DNA from: Anisus vortex
Taxonomy: Eukaryota > Mollusca > Gastropoda > Planorbidae
NCBI GenBank assembly: GCA_949126835.1
Contig: OX421495.1
Location: 20,551,079-20,615,078 of the forward strand
Length of the DNA: 64,000 nt
Direction of reading: 5' to 3'
Part shown: positions 9,510-23,129 of the stretch, piece by piece
Numbering within the stretch: position 1 is the first letter of the stretch
How the letters are laid out: every line of letters begins with the position of its first letter
Position numbers and translations under genes: made by a program
Notes under the pieces: generated by a model
Databases searched by the model: none
What the model was told of the DNA's origin: nothing
What the model saw: the letters and a program-made list of their open reading frames with translations, nothing else

Positions 9510-12500
9510 GTGTATGTGAAACAAAATATTGGTGGTCTACAAGAGCCACTTGATGTGTCTCCGTTTATAATGAATATAATAATATTATAATAAACTTGAT
9601 GTCAAATATACTCTTGTTTCCAATCTTGAGAAATATACGCCTATGCCCAACCAAACCCTTCCACCGCACCCCCTTCTTATTAAAATCATGAATTATGTAA
9701 AGGCGTAACCTACTCCGATGATACGGTAATGTGTGGCTTTTGGAAAGCTCATCATAATAATTATTTTAATCGCTCCATCTTAAGAAGCACGCGCTTCGCC
9801 TACATCCGCGGTTGCGCGCAACATAATTCAACAACACCACTTCACCAGTTCAAAATCCACGTGGTATTTCTACCTTTCATTCTAAACTGTTTAAAACTCA
9901 ACAACATTGTGAACTTACTTATCTAATTTGTAATATCTCGTTCATTATTTTGGACAATAACAAGATTCACTTAATTTACAAAACCTTTTCAAAGTCAAGT
10001 TTTTAATTGAGGCGGGGGGGGGGGGGGGGGGAGGGGGTAAGTCGTGGTTTTATCGAATTTATTTTTTTCGACCACGCCCTCAAAACATCACCTAGCCAAT
10101 CAAAAACATTCTAGCATTATGCCGGGATAAATGACGTCACGTTTTTTTTTAATTCTCTTCTCGCCGGGAGCTTTGCGGGAAACTCCGATTCTCCTTTCTT
10201 TTCAAACCCCGTTAACCGAACAGCTGATGTAATTATCCAGGTGATATAACTGGTGTTTTAGCTGGTCTTTACACTCGGTTGGGGGTGGGGGTGGGGGGGG
10301 GGGATCTAACGGACCCTGGGCAAAGACCATCTTAAAGTATTTACGTTGGTCTTGCCCCGTGAAAGGAAAATATTTGACGTCCCTTGTGTGTACGGGGAAT
10401 TCCCTAGCTGTGGTGTCATCGACATCTTGTCTATTTCTATTATAGAATTATTTTAAAATTTCCTCTTTCTTTATTCTGAATTTGACCTGTAATAGAGCCG
10501 TGACATCACACTTTTTTTCCAATAGAAGACCGTTCTGGACCACGGTGCGGTTAACTTTTACTAAATCAGTTTACATGGCCAAGACATGCTTTGGGACTGT
10601 GCGTCCACCATTATTATAATTTATTTAAAATAGTTTTTCCGCAGTGTCCAATATTTTGATTCAATGACATTATCCAGTCCGGGACCTGTGGCTCGTACTT
10701 CAGCACTCTCTGTTCTAAGCGGACCACCAAGTGACCACCAAGACTAATTTTACTACACGACCTCTCTATTCCATTACAACCCCCCCCCCCCACATACACA
10801 CACACACGTTTTTTAAAAGCATTTATTTTGCATTCTTCTGTTATTACGTTTCAACTATTTTTACTCGTATTAAATGAAAACCAGAGAAATAATTCATCTG
10901 CTGTTTTCCACAATAACTACTTGTGCTATTTTCACATCTGTGTAATCTTAGTTGACCGTGGATGGGTCACGAGTTTTGATCTCCATGGACATTCACAAAT
11001 AATACAGATCTTCTGTCCTGTAGTTTCGCGTGTTACAGCACGCGCTCCTTTTTCTTATTTCATAACAATATAGAACAAATCATTTATCAAACATTACAGG
11101 TACAGGTTACAATTGGAAAAATATAATATCTAGGCTATTGATTTTAATAACAATTTTTTTTTAGGAATAAATAGAATTAAAATAAATACCCAATGACTAT
11201 CTCACCTGTCACGTAATTGTAGTTTTTCACAATCAGCGTTAAGGCTTTCGGATTTTTTTTTAAATCCAGGTATAATCAAAACGTTTTCTACCAAAATAAT
11301 TATAAAATCCAAAAACTAAAATCTAAAAAATACAAACAATAAAAACCTGTATATTTCTGACACGGAATCGGTCGTTCTAATGCCCTGTGATTCAACTCGT
11401 GGGAAAATTAAACAAATCCTCATTAATGAGACCCAACCACAACTCAGCCAAGAAAAAAAAAAAAAGAAACATACATAATGAGGACGGTAGCTTTAGGTGA
11501 CCAAATATTTATCCACGCCCACATTGTGTGTGGTCAGTGTGGTACACTGGTAGGTAGTGTCCAGGAGACAATAACAAAAAAACACCAAATTTCAATTCCG
11601 GCCATTTTTTGTCTTTCCTTTTTTTTAAATTTCGCTGAAGAGTCCACACAAGTGTACTTATTATACAAAAGACCAATTACCTCCTGGTAGGGTCCGTCAC
11701 AGGGGAAATGACAGGGATCGGGAATCCCCACAGGTGACTTGTGACGCAATCGATGATGACGTAATTGGGCTGCCCGTTTTCTCAAGTGAGGGTTTTCCTC
11801 TCGAGTAAGAATAAATGACCAAAAATACACACACAAAAGGTGGGTAAAAATGGGAGGAAGTGGGGTCCGTGTCGCTCTTTGCTGTCCTAGGTTTCAATAA
11901 CATACACACACAAACACACACTAAGAAATAAACACACACACTTAGTATGCGCATCAAAAACTCGTTTTCCAGTCAGTTTTTCTTTCTTTCCGTCAAGAGA
12001 AGACTACTATTTTAAAACGTTATCTACCGGTAAATATAATTGCTGAAGAAATTATATTGAGACCACGATCCCCCACACCGCCTCCCGACCCACAAAACAC
12101 ACACTCATTGCTCATAAAAGAAATTGTTTCTTTTGCGCGTGAGAGATAGGTGGTTGATTGGGGGTTGCGGGAGAGGTGGGGGCGGCTGATTCTGGAGTAA
12201 AAATACCAGTTTTTTTTTAAATTATAAAGTTCAAAACCACAACCGCATAATCGTTCAGCTGTAAATATCTCGAGTTCTTGTAAGGGGATCGATACGAATG
12301 AGTGAAATTAAATGATTACACCAATACTTAAACGAACTCGATCCCAACAATAGAAAGAGAAGGAGAGATGAAATACAAGTGTCTTTTCAACGTTTTAACC
12401 GGTATTTTCTGGTCTTTTGTGGTGAGTGGGGAAAGCAGACGACCAAGAGAAAAAAAAAGGGGGGGGGGGAAGGGGATCGTTAACGTGTTTAATATATTGA

Positions 12501-13590
12501 GATATCAATGATATAAATAGAAAGGGGACTGGGGGGAGGGGGCTTTATTTTTATACCAGAGGAAAAACATGAGATTATATGAGAAAACTAAATGGCTCTC
12601 GAGAAAAGATGAAATTTGTCGAGACTTGACGAGATCTTCAAAACTACAACTGCTGGTTTTATCGATGTAATTATTTATTTATTTTTTTGTATGGGTCCTG
12701 GTTTAGTTCAACAGGTGAGGGCCTTAATTAATCTAACAAGCCAAACAAAAAGCGGTGGCCGATGTCGTGCTGTAAGTCAAGAGGGAGATTGGTGGTTGCC
12801 TTGATGTGGTTTAGGTAAATTAACCGCAACATCCGCTGGAGCCCATTATCTGCCATTATATTGTTATATTATATTGTTATATTAAAATGTTAAGATATAT
12901 TATATTCTTCGTCAACCCCCGACCTATCCCCCCGCCCCCCCCCCCCTTGCACTTTTCCGAGTTAGGATCTAGCAAATAAAAATAAAAAAATAATATACAT
13001 CTATATATTTTGTTACAGGAATTTGTTTTTAATAAGCGAGTTGTTTAAAAAGTCAATTTTTTTGCAATGAACTTTGTACTCTCTCTCTCACTCTCTGTCG
13101 GTGTGTCTTTTCGATGACACTGCAGGGGTCGCACGTGTGGGTGATAGTCAAGATATTAATTGTCCAGGCGTGACTCGGCTAAACTTAGGGTTTAAAGTTG
13201 GTTGTGGGCTGGTTTGGGGGGGGGGTGAGTTCTGATCTACACATAAAGACTAAAATATCCCTACAGGTTTTCTTGTTTTGGATTTCTCTTTGTTTCTTGT
13301 TGTATTTTTTGTTGAATGTTGTATATTAATTAGGGTGTGGCTCTAAACGAGCAGAGAGCGAGAGAGAGAGAGTGAGAGAGCGTGAGAGAGTTACAGAAAC
13401 TGAGATTCTCCATGATGTTGTTGGCTTACGTGTGTGTGTGTGTTGGGAGGGGGGGGGTGAGGTGCAAACTCTATAAGTCTATAGTCTATATGATGAAAAA
13501 GATAAATACATTCTCAGATGGGACCAGAATTGTTATTAGTTCTAACTTTCTTTTCAGAATTTCAAGCACGAAAAAATCCAGACAATTTTG
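9510..13590. other. Long unique intergenic or intronic stretch
   Basis: No exon with paired splice sites and coding character was found. Contents include an 18-base poly-G at 10014-10031 and an 11-base poly-C at 10781-10791. TGACGTCA (CRE-like) is near 10134 with a nearby CCAAT. There are many poly-A, poly-G and GT microsatellites, and GA repeats near 13353-13390. Confidence 0.4.
11721..11730. promoter_or_regulatory. Candidate NF-kappaB/Rel site
   Basis: GGGAATCCCC is a palindromic kappaB-type decamer. About 40 bases downstream lies GATGATGACGTAA (CRE/ATF-like). A single short motif can arise by chance, so this is only a candidate. Confidence 0.25.
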
Positions 13591-13599
13591 ACTCGGTTT

Positions 13600-13800
13600 G
13601 GAGCTATGGACACCGTGGACTAGCAGCAGCACGTTTGGCTCGCCAAAGGTCCTGGGTTCGAATCTTGGTGACGGGCTAGGACATTAGTTGAGGCAGAGTG
13701 CTGACGGCTGGACGATGTGCTGGTCACACAATTCCATGGTAAAGGAAAATGGTGAGCGTTTCTTCATTGGCCATGTGGATCAATTGTAGTTAGCGACAAG
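13600..13800 (+). repeat. tRNA-derived SINE, family 1 (copy 2)
   Basis: It has a tRNA-like head (CACCGTGGACTAGCAGCAGC ... CCTGGGTTCGAATCTTGGTG) followed by GACATTAGTTGAGGC, CTGACGGCTGG, TGTGCTGGTCACACAATTCC and GTGAGCGTTTCTTCATTGGC. It is more diverged than the copies at 3283 and 59240, and lacks the GGATTTTTTCCC part of the body. Confidence 0.8.
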
Positions 13801-13809
13801 ATTATAAAT

Positions 13810-14990
13810 TATCAACGAGTTACTAGATATCTTAAGTCATATGACTTAAAGTTGACAGTCCATTATTTCCGCGTTGCTGTAAACTGGCTTGGCTTTAAAC
13901 TTGAGAAGAATCCATTAGCGACGATGGGCAACACACTACCACGAACTGTGTCCACATGTACTATACAAACGTGTGCACATGGAACACTATGAACACTGAT
14001 GAGCTGCACCTTCACAATTTTCTGTTAAAACAAAAACAGTCCATGTATAAGCCTAAAACACACATTCAAACTTTGTGTATGTGCGTGCGACAACTTTGTG
14101 TTTCATAGGCAAGTGTGACGCACGTGACGAATGATAACAGCGGAAAAATGGGGGGGGGGGAGCAACTCTAGACGCCGAAGGTAAGTTCCGTCCAGCACAA
14201 TCTTGACTCGGTTTGGAGCAGACACAATTTAGACATCAGAGGAAGTCACGCATCACAAGTGGACAATGGCGAGGAAATATTGGCGGGAAAGCTAGGGGAA
14301 GGCACTAAAGGGAGACAATACGGAAAGGTGAAATCATTTCCGCTAGGATTTAAAACAAAGCGATTGGTGGGGGGGGGGGGGATATGCAAAGAAAACTAAA
14401 ATATTAAACAAAAATAAAAACATTAACTCAACACAATCAACAGAAGGAAACCAAACAAAAATGTCTTATTATCGACATTAATGGTTTCAGCTGAAAAGTC
14501 CGCGGGCACTGCGCGAGATTCACAGCGCTGCTGCAAGAGTGTTTCGAGTGGTCTTGCGTCTGCCCATGGACGTCTTCGGTAAGAGATAATTCTTTCATTA
14601 TTATTTTGTCTCCAGTGTCTTCAGCTTCGTCACACGTGTTGACAGTGGGACTCTCTCTATACTGCCTGGGCCTACATTTTCACGGAGTCAAAAACTGCAA
14701 CAACAAAAAAAAACAAAAAAAAAAACAATATGGAATCATGCGACCATCTATGCATTAGTTTTACAAAAATGTCATGCGTCCATGTTGTTTTTTCTTCGCT
14801 TCTTTTGTTTTAAATTTTTTTAATCGAACCTTGCCGTTGGTTGGTTTTCATGGAATTCAAAAAGAGGTGACTTCGATTGGAACTCCCTTAAGTTATCGTA
14901 ATTACCGAAGGAGGGGTAGATGTGGGGGGGAGGGGATCGCCGCGGGGGTGAACAAAAAAAGGGGAGGGGGATGTTTGTACGGCCGCGCCA
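13810..14990. other. Intergenic, no gene seen
   Basis: Poly-G runs occur near 14149 and 14367, and A-rich tracts near 14700-14730. Nothing reads as an exon. Confidence 0.4.
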
Positions 14991-15300
14991 CGCAGGTGAG
15001 ACCGTAGCTCTCGCGCTCACGTGTTTTCCTCGTCGCGAGCGGCGCGCCATTAACGGATGTGGAAGAACGAGCGCGCGCCGCATCCCGCACGTGCCTGCGT
15101 CATGCACGGTGGTGTGACGTCAGGGCGCGGAGAGCGCGGCCCCCAGTGGCGAGGAGCCTGACGTATTTAGACGGTCGGTGCGGCTTTTCGAGTTTCGAGG
15201 AAAAAAAATGAGGCCCCATCGGTCGTATAATGGTGCGTAATTACGCCAATAAGTTGGAATCAGGACACGTAATTGTTTTATGACCTTGCGCCGAGCTGTA
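14990..15300. promoter_or_regulatory. CpG-rich candidate promoter/enhancer
   Basis: A local CpG-dense block (GCGAGCGGCGCGCC, GAGCGCGCGCCGC, GGGCGCGGAGAGCGCGG) stands out from the AT-rich context. It contains E-box CACGTG twice (about 15019 and 15088) and TGACGTCA at about 15115. Just downstream is the palindrome GGCGTAATTACGCC-like (GCGTAATTACGCC) and TTATGACCTTG, a nuclear-receptor half site. This combination fits a CpG-type regulatory region. No adjacent exon was identified, so a target gene cannot be named. Confidence 0.4.
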
Positions 15301-15309
15301 GAAATTTTT

Positions 15310-15547
15310 TTTTGTCACAAGATGAAACAATTCCATCCAGACAGACACTGGAGCGTCAAATTCTAGCTGTCTATTTCCTGGACTATTGACTAAGCAACTA
15401 ACTTTTTTTATTTTTTTATTTTTTATTTTTAAAAAGCAATGATTTGGTAATTACCGACACTGTTTTTACTTTTTCATGAATGTAAAATGACGTTTTTAAT
15501 ATCATTATGTGGGAAATTAATGTCAAAAGGCATTATTCTTTCTGTTT

Positions 15548-15586
<39 letters not shown>

Positions 15587-16440
15587 CTTTTTTTTTTTTA
15601 TCTATCTCTGTTCTATAGTGATCGTCTCTTCTTTCTTCATCTATCGGAAAACTGTGAAATGACGTTGGCCAATCTGAACGATTATGAATGCATGGTAAAC
15701 CTAAAATGTTATAAGGAATCAACACTTCCGGAACTATTCGTTCATTTACTAATAAAATATGTGTGTGTGCAGCGTTACTGATTGTACTGCGGTAAAGAAA
15801 AGATGTAGGGGATTACATTTTATTTCATTTCAAAAATATATTGCCGAAAGAAAACGATGGATTGTGAAAGGCAGACGTGAAGAATCACCATACTTATTGA
15901 TTAATACAAAAGAATTTCCTTATGTATCTATGGGCCATGTTTTTTTAATAGTCAAGACTACTCTTGACTGCTTTATTTTAAAAAAGTAAGCTAAATTTAA
16001 CTTTACGCGACTAACACGTCGACTATTAATAATCGAAGACTTCTTTTTCTTGTTTTATACGGATTCCTCAAAACTATTCTTGTAGCCCTTGAATAATTAT
16101 AAAAGACCAGAACTGGACGTCCAGGTTGAAATAAATTGTCACTCACCAGCTAAAGCTATACTTGAAACAAGCCGAAAACATCACGCTTTGCCGGGGAAAA
16201 AACAGGAAGTTCATGAACACGATAATCCTTGTCCTATTAAAATGGTCAGACCTAATTAAGACTGGTCTAAATGCGTTCTATAACTTTAAAAATAAAGTTC
16301 ACGCCATTTTGGATGAGTTTTTGGTGGGCCGATCCTCGTTCTCGATTTAATAAGGCGAATTCCAGTTTACATTTGGGCTTCTAAAATGTTTATATATTTC
16401 TCGTTAGTGTTTGGACATTATATATATATATGCAATAACA
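15310..16440. other. AT-rich sequence with (CT)n microsatellite
   Basis: A (CT)n tract at about 15550-15583 is followed by poly-T. No coding signal. Confidence 0.45.
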
Positions 16441-16454
16441 AACTCATATACGTT

Positions 16455-16735
16455 CTCTTTCTTCCCGAGTCACAGCCGGGTGTGGAATGGGTTGCCTGAT
16501 CAAAGCAGGAAAACCAATAACTTAACAATCCTTTTATTAAAACAATAATCAAACTGCAAGACTAGTCTCAAACCACGGATAAGCGAAGGACGCAAAAAAA
16601 TCTTCTGTATAGAAAGAGTTGCTGTATCAGATAACATAAGATTGTTCTGGCAGCCTAAGTCCCCCTGTGTGCCGCGACTAAAGAAACTGAAAAATGCTGC
16701 TTCGCTGGCCCAAAGAACAACAATGGATAAAATTG
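16455..16735 (+). mobile_element. LINE 3' end (FFP...WNGLP family) plus SINE-1 tail scrap
   Basis: Reads SFFPSHSRVWNGLPDQSRKT in frame, the conserved end of a Jockey/CR1-group reverse transcriptase ORF. The 3' UTR has GACTAGTCTCAAACCACGGA, AGCGAAGGACGCA and CTGTATCAGATAACATAAGA. Related ends lie at 24490, 25795, 45865 (minus), 51314 (minus) and 55130 (minus). The tail at 16660-16735 (GAAAAATGCTGCTTCGCTGG) resembles the 3' part of SINE family 1. Confidence 0.75.
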
Positions 16736-16739
16736 ATAC

Positions 16740-19700
16740 TCACGTTAAGTCGTTGATTTCGATTAAAGCATTCTTTTGAGTGTCTGTGTGTGTGCGTTCT
16801 TTTTACAACAATTAGGGAAAGTAAAAACTACTGGGTATTGTGCAGGCCAAACATTCTCTTTATATGTCTGGCTAATAAAGTTTTAAGAGCTTCAAGATCT
16901 ACTTTGAAAACTTGACTTTTAAGTATTCTTGACGCGTAAAAAAATAAAAATTTCAATGAGCTTTGGAAAGACACACGCTCGGGTAGTCCAATGACCCCCA
17001 GTTTGAGAACTACGCTAACTATGGTTTTGACTTGGACAGCACGTACAGCTCTCGTCACGTGACCAGGGAGCTAGATTGAGATTTCCATCTTTTAAAAGTC
17101 TTGGTCAAATATTTCTAACCACTGGACGATCCCTCCTTTAGACGTCCACTCCACAAGGCGACTGATCCGCCATGTTATCGCTCTTCAGCCGCTGGCAAGT
17201 GGCCGGAAGTGTCAGCCCCTTGAGGTGAGTTGTCCCAAACGAGGCTGATGGAAGAAAAGGGAGGTGAATAAGAGAGAGAGAGAAACAGAGCGAGAGGGAG
17301 AGAGAGAGAGAGAGAGAAAGGCACATGAGAACGAAGATGTGGTAAGGGAAGAAATGTGTGTGTGTGTATGTGTGTGTGGACAGGTGAGGGGATGGGTGGA
17401 CACAAGAATTACAATGTGTCATTGTGTCAAATCAAGTAGATCTTGAGGTGTTTCTGGGCGTCAGATGAACTTCTTTTTTTTTATTGACTTGACGCTTTGG
17501 TCAACTGTGCTCCTCTCAAGTGTTTTGGAAAGACGTGTCTGGGGGGAGAAAATGACACTGCATTACAACGCCCCGGTGAAGATCGCTTACTGACTTTTAG
17601 ACTTACCGAATTTGGAGAAATGACCACTGCACCCTTTAATTACATATCACTGCTAGAGCGATGATGAGCACGACGCATGGGCGTCTCACGCAATTTCTTT
17701 TTCTTGTCTTTTTGTCTTGAGAAAGGGGGTATGGGGTGTAAAAGTGAGAATTGTCATTATATATATAAATTCTTGTGTGGATAAATGGGTCATTATGACC
17801 CCGGTTTTCTGTCGTCCGTTTAGGGTTTGGTTCTCTTTGAAATACCGGTAATACACTCAAGCCACTTCATGAACGTTTAAAGTAGAAAAAAATGCGTGAA
17901 ACTATTTACATTAATTACATTTAAAAAACATACTAGTCGAAAATAAACATTCAGCAAAAACAACAACAATGACAAACCGCACCTCTGCTTGCCTTATATA
18001 GGTTTGGGTGCAGAAAGTGCACGAAGTTTTCAGGAGTGTGAAATTAAAATACTATATACAAGAAATATTTAGCCATAAGTTGCCAATCCATTACATAGAC
18101 ACATTTGGGGCTCTTGTGCAATGTTTCTATCCCACTACTTCTTTCCAGAGTAAAACAAATAAATAAATAAATGCTTTTGCTAGAGTTTGAACCCATTTGA
18201 CACTAGGATGAAAACCCAGTTTCCTGTCAATGGAATAATACTAAGCATTAATAATAATACACAGCATATCAAATGAATTGTGAGCGCGTGTTCTTCCTTT
18301 TCATGAAGGAAAAAATAAACCACAAAAGTTCTCCTGGCCCCAGGTTTCAATCAACGCCACTGATCAATGGCATCCCACCTGAGTGAACAAAGTGATTGGG
18401 GGAAAACCCAAGCCACGCTCCGGCATCGAGATGGAAACAAAAAAAAAGACCTACATTACGGCTAGCTGACCAACCTACCAACAACGACATCGTCCAGGGC
18501 GAAAAAGGGCATTATCGTTATCAGCTGTGCGACGAACTCCATGACGAGGCTGGAGCGTGCATCTACCACCCCCACCCCTCCCCATCTCCCAGAATTCCTT
18601 GTCAACACGGGCAATATCCAATCAGAGCAATTCACTTTTATCGTTGCCAGGTTTCTGGGACAAATGCGCTCAGAAATTATTATTTTTTTGGACATTAGCA
18701 TTAAAGTTTAAAGGGGCTCGGCGGACGTTGCTAGTCTAGATAATAACAGTTTTTAAACGGTCATATTATTTCATTACATAGAAACACTAGCTTGGCCGTA
18801 AGTCGAGATTGTGTTTGGAGGGTAAAGGGGGGGGTGCTTTAAAGGTACTGATGATAGGTGTGCTCCCCGACTCAAGTTATTGCTTTATTCGACTGATTAT
18901 TATTTCATACAGATCTTTACCTTATTATTTTATGCACGTGTAGTCTGAGAGCTAAAAGAGATTGTGATATCAACCATTATGGTGTTCGGGGAGGGGGGTG
19001 GGGCGCTGGTGGTTGTATGAATCGTTTCAGTGTTGGAAGGAGGGGAGTGGGCATAGGGGGGAAGGGCTCGCGATGCTGCCTTCATGAAATATTTTGCGGT
19101 TATGTCCGGTGCTGGACTCACAAAAGCCTCGCACCAGCAGTACGGTCCTGCCACCATGCATTATTTAGAAGCCGCTCCGGCCAAATATGTCTTGCATACG
19201 GTGACCTTAAATAAAACTAGTCTTAACGTATAATACTTTATAATAACTTTGTAAAGCTACGTTTACTCCTTCTAGTTTGTCTTCACGATCCAGTGCTATC
19301 GGTAAAAAGCACATCAACATAATAAAGAAGAAACGGTGCCATTAGCTCTACTTGAGTTCACGCTTTACACTGACTGCATGATGTTATTATTACTGTGATG
19401 GTGTCTCCGTGAGTGGCACTGTGCTGCTACTGCTCACATACAAAGCATGAAGAAAAAAAAATGACATTACATTAATAAATATATCAATAGTGATTTACCA
19501 AAAACCTTCACTTGTATTAAGTCTTTGGGAATGACGACCGAAATGTTTTGAAGATGGACTAGTTGGTGAAGACTCGGAGGAAGCCCGATGATTCCACTAT
19601 GGATAACGGGGGGGGGGGGGGGGGCGGCCGATTGGTGCAATCGTACGTGTACCATAGGGCCCAAGAGAATAAATATGCCTTTATTTTATGGAAGTCTTTG

Positions 19701-20760
19701 CGTTTTTGTATATTTGTAATGGATTGCAATTGAAGTTTGACAATTGCAGAATTAATAGAAATACTTAGAGAAAATATTTTTTTCCCCAAAAACACTTTTA
19801 TCTATTGTACAAAATTTTTATGCTCCCTATAGTAAAATCTAGCATGTTTTTATATCTATTTTTCTGTAAAAGACCAAGAGGAGAGGGACAAATTAAGCAG
19901 TTTTATTAGCCAACTGCCACCTAAATATGTCAAACCCTTTCCAATTAGTCACTTCTCTTCTTCTATTATTGCAGGTGTAAAAGAGTTGCAGCGTACTAAT
20001 AGTCGCTCACACGACGCAATAAAATGGCGGTAGTGCTCACGAAGCGACCCACCTCGCAACGATCAAGGACGAATGAAACGAGGGGAATTAATCCGTGACA
20101 TTTTTATCGTTCACCTCCATTTAGCAAATAATCACCCAACTCAGGGACACACACCTCTTTTGTAAGTTTCCAAAAGTTTTAAATAAAGACTCTATTGCAG
20201 AGTGGCCAATCGCTTTCTTGAAACTTTTTTCTGCGTTGACAAGTTTTGGCGCAAAATACCGACAACAGCCGATCGGTTTTTATTTGATTACCGACAGATG
20301 TAGAAGTGTCTCTCAAATAAAGTATTTAAATCTAGATATCACATTATGGATACAAGGGCAATACACTAAGAGTTTGTTGTTCATGTGTTGGATGCATAGA
20401 CATTTTCATGGGCTTCTTAAAATTTTGCATGTCTTTATATTTTGATCATAAAAAGTCTTTAGATGGCAAGAAACTTGACTGAAACTGTGCGAGGTGTGCA
20501 GATTTCACTTCAGGATAATTTGTCCAAATGTTGTATAATAAAAACATGACTATTTTATGAGGTCAGTGCGCAGCAAATGGCAAATGTAAACAATGGACTC
20601 AGGTGGAAATGGACGTGGAAACTTTGTGTCTCGTCTTAATTGGTGAACGCTGCTTGACTAGCCCTCGCGGAGCAAGAATGGTCTTCACGTACTGGTTTAA
20701 TACTTTAATATTACCTTTCTGAAGTTCTCTTTACTAATTCCTCTACCACCACCCTGAAAT
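16740..20760. other. Long stretch without supported genes
   Basis: Contents include GA/GT microsatellites at 17268-17385 and a possible old tRNA-like B box (minus strand, GGGTTCAAACTC at about 18184-18195). A 17-base poly-G lies at 19608-19624. A degenerate SINE-1 fragment near 20640-20690 contains TTGGTGAACGCTGCTTGAC. Apparent ORFs over the CT/GA tracts are low-complexity. Confidence 0.4.
19084..19233 (+). CDS. Short ORF of 49 codons, doubtful
   Basis: A short frame starts MKYFAVMSGAGLTKASHQQY and contains an internal ATG in an excellent Kozak setting (GCCACCATG at about 19150-19158). An ATACG|GTGACC donor-like site precedes the stop. I do not recognise the product. The opposite strand is also open here, so coding status is unproven. 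Confidence 0.15.
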   Translation: MKYFAVMSGAGLTKASHQQYGPATMHYLEAAPAKYVLHTVTLNKTSLNV

Positions 20761-20764
20761 TAAT

Positions 20765-20765
<1 letters not shown>

Positions 20766-20822
<57 letters not shown>
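20766..20822. repeat. (GATA)n microsatellite, about 14 units
   Basis: An uninterrupted tetranucleotide run of ATAG/GATA. It is likely length-polymorphic. Confidence 0.98.
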
Positions 20823-20823
<1 letters not shown>

Positions 20824-20829
20824 TGCAGC

Positions 20830-23120
20830 TTCATTAGTCAGCACAATATTGTGATAATAGTTCCATTTTAAAGAGCAAGATATAGTCTACCATTCATTTA
20901 AAACAAATGAGCAAAAACATGCTGCATTTTCTCCCGGAAAAATTATTCAGAAAAATTGTTTTCCGATAACTAATATATTACATTGACATTGCATTACGAT
21001 ATTGACAGTAGGAAGCGTGAAATTTCTATTCCACTCATGAATTATTTTAGAAATATGAGAATTCTTGTTGCATAAAGGATTTATTTGTTTTCAAATTCAA
21101 AAAACAATTTTAAATATCAATAAATAAAAATTAATTTAGACAGAAACTAACAAACAGAAGCTTTAATTGTGAGTTTTTTGTTTTGTTGTTGAAAGTTGTT
21201 GAATTAATGTTCTTAATCAAACATAACTCAGTGTATCAGTGTATTTGATTGAATCAATCCTGTCAGAATGTTCTAGGATTGTATGAGGATTGTATGATAG
21301 GGACAGCTTCCATTGCCCAGTGTACCGAACACAGTCCGTAATGCCACAGTATTGAGGAACACTATTACGGGTTGGAGGTAGGAGATAGTTGTATTTGTTG
21401 GGAAACTAGTTTTCGTGTGTGTGTGTGGATTAAATGTGTGTTTTAAGTGTGGAATACATTATGTGATTTTGTGTATGCGAATATGTGTGTATGTGGATGC
21501 GCAGATATAAAAAAAAAACACATCCACAGTATGACACCTGGATACGATCCTGCGAAGTCGAAATGAAAAGTTGCAACCTTTCATGGGGAGAACTGAAAAA
21601 AAAAAAGGCTGCCCGTAATCGAGCGCACTGGAGAGCTGTAAGCCGTATGTTCTACGTGAAACCAAAGGAACTAAGTAAGTAGGTGAGTGGGTGAGTACAT
21701 CTAACTGTTATATGTGTGTGTTGCGTTGTGCTTGTGTTGGCTATATATTTACGAATCTCTATGTGAACATATGAATACGTGTGCATGAGCGTTTACATTT
21801 GGGTTTGTGTGGGGGGGGGGGCACAAACGTTTCTTCGTACTAGAAGCAATACAAACAATGTGAGGTTCCCCCCTCCCCACCCCACTCCAGTATCGTAAAG
21901 ATTTCATTACATTTATGCGCGCCAAATCAACGTAAAAACAAGAACAATAATGTAAAAGCGACGGCCCCTTGTGCTGTATGTGCCAATTAAATTTTGAAGT
22001 ATCTGGATCTGTGTGTTGAAACACAGACCGCAGGGGTAACCCAACATTAAAACACCCAGTGTCAGATATTAAAACTTTCGCCAGAATGTTGGTTTTACTT
22101 TCTCTCCCTCTCTGTCCGTCTCTCTCTCTCTATCTCTCTCTCTCTCTCTCTGTGAATGTTATGTGCGTGTGTGTATGTTTATGTTTTATGAATGCGACAG
22201 CCATCTAGTGCCTGATACCTACTCGAAGAGGTTTTTGAGAGACCCTAAGACTGTCTTAATGGAAACAGGATTCGGCCATCATAAAAAGTGTTCGAGAGTC
22301 TTTCGAGGGCTGTAAATATGACGTCACCCCGAGTGGCGGGTTTATTCTGCAGGAAACTATGCGGCCGGTGAGGGTTGGGGGACGGCGGTAGAGAGAAGAA
22401 ATGGACTTACAACCGTAAGTCAAACACTATAGGTTTCCCCCCTACTCGTGGCAGAATTATGGGGTAGAATTTGACGTTCGCTATACTTGTTCCTTACATG
22501 CCCCCCCCCCTCTCCTATACTCCCCCACTCCAGCACTCGGGGGGCAATGGAATAAGGCTGGATACAAGAGACAGTGGAGCGAGCTGATTTCCAGCATTCT
22601 GAGCCGAAGACCTGGCGAGGGTAGATATGGGAGGGAGGGAGGAGGAAGAGAAGACAAAGGGAGGTGCAATGGAAAGAGGGTGTAGCCGGTTCCAGCGTCA
22701 ACGGTAGTTACAACCACGCCCACTGGAGAACACTTGACGTCACTGCTTCATGACATAGAGATTATTGACACTGTCACCCTCGGAGAATGGTCATAATGTT
22801 ACAGAACACACACACACACACATAAAAACACCATGACTGTTCTATAAGGACAGTGTAGAGTAAATGGCAACGGAAACAATGGACGCAGGTTAAATGGTAT
22901 TTGCGTTCGGCATCTTTTCTTCAAATTTGAAACACTATTAAAATTCGTCGATATATTTTATATACAGTAATATGTAATATGTTTTAAAATAACAAACCAG
23001 TAGGTGTTTATTAAAATATCATTTCAGCTGATTAAAGTGGTTCATTTTGTAATTGGCTCTCAAGTCTAGAGATAATTTTAAAAAAAAACGCGATAATTAG
23101 TCCAATTTACAAAGCTGAAA
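20830..23120. other. Intergenic; microsatellites and CRE-like motifs
   Basis: (CT)n occurs at about 22105-22151 and (CA)n at about 22807-22822. TGACGTCA occurs at about 22319-22326 and 22736-22743, about 415 bp apart, flanking a GC-richer segment. Poly-C is at 22501-22510. No exon is supported. Confidence 0.4.
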
Positions 23121-23129
23121 ATAGGACCC

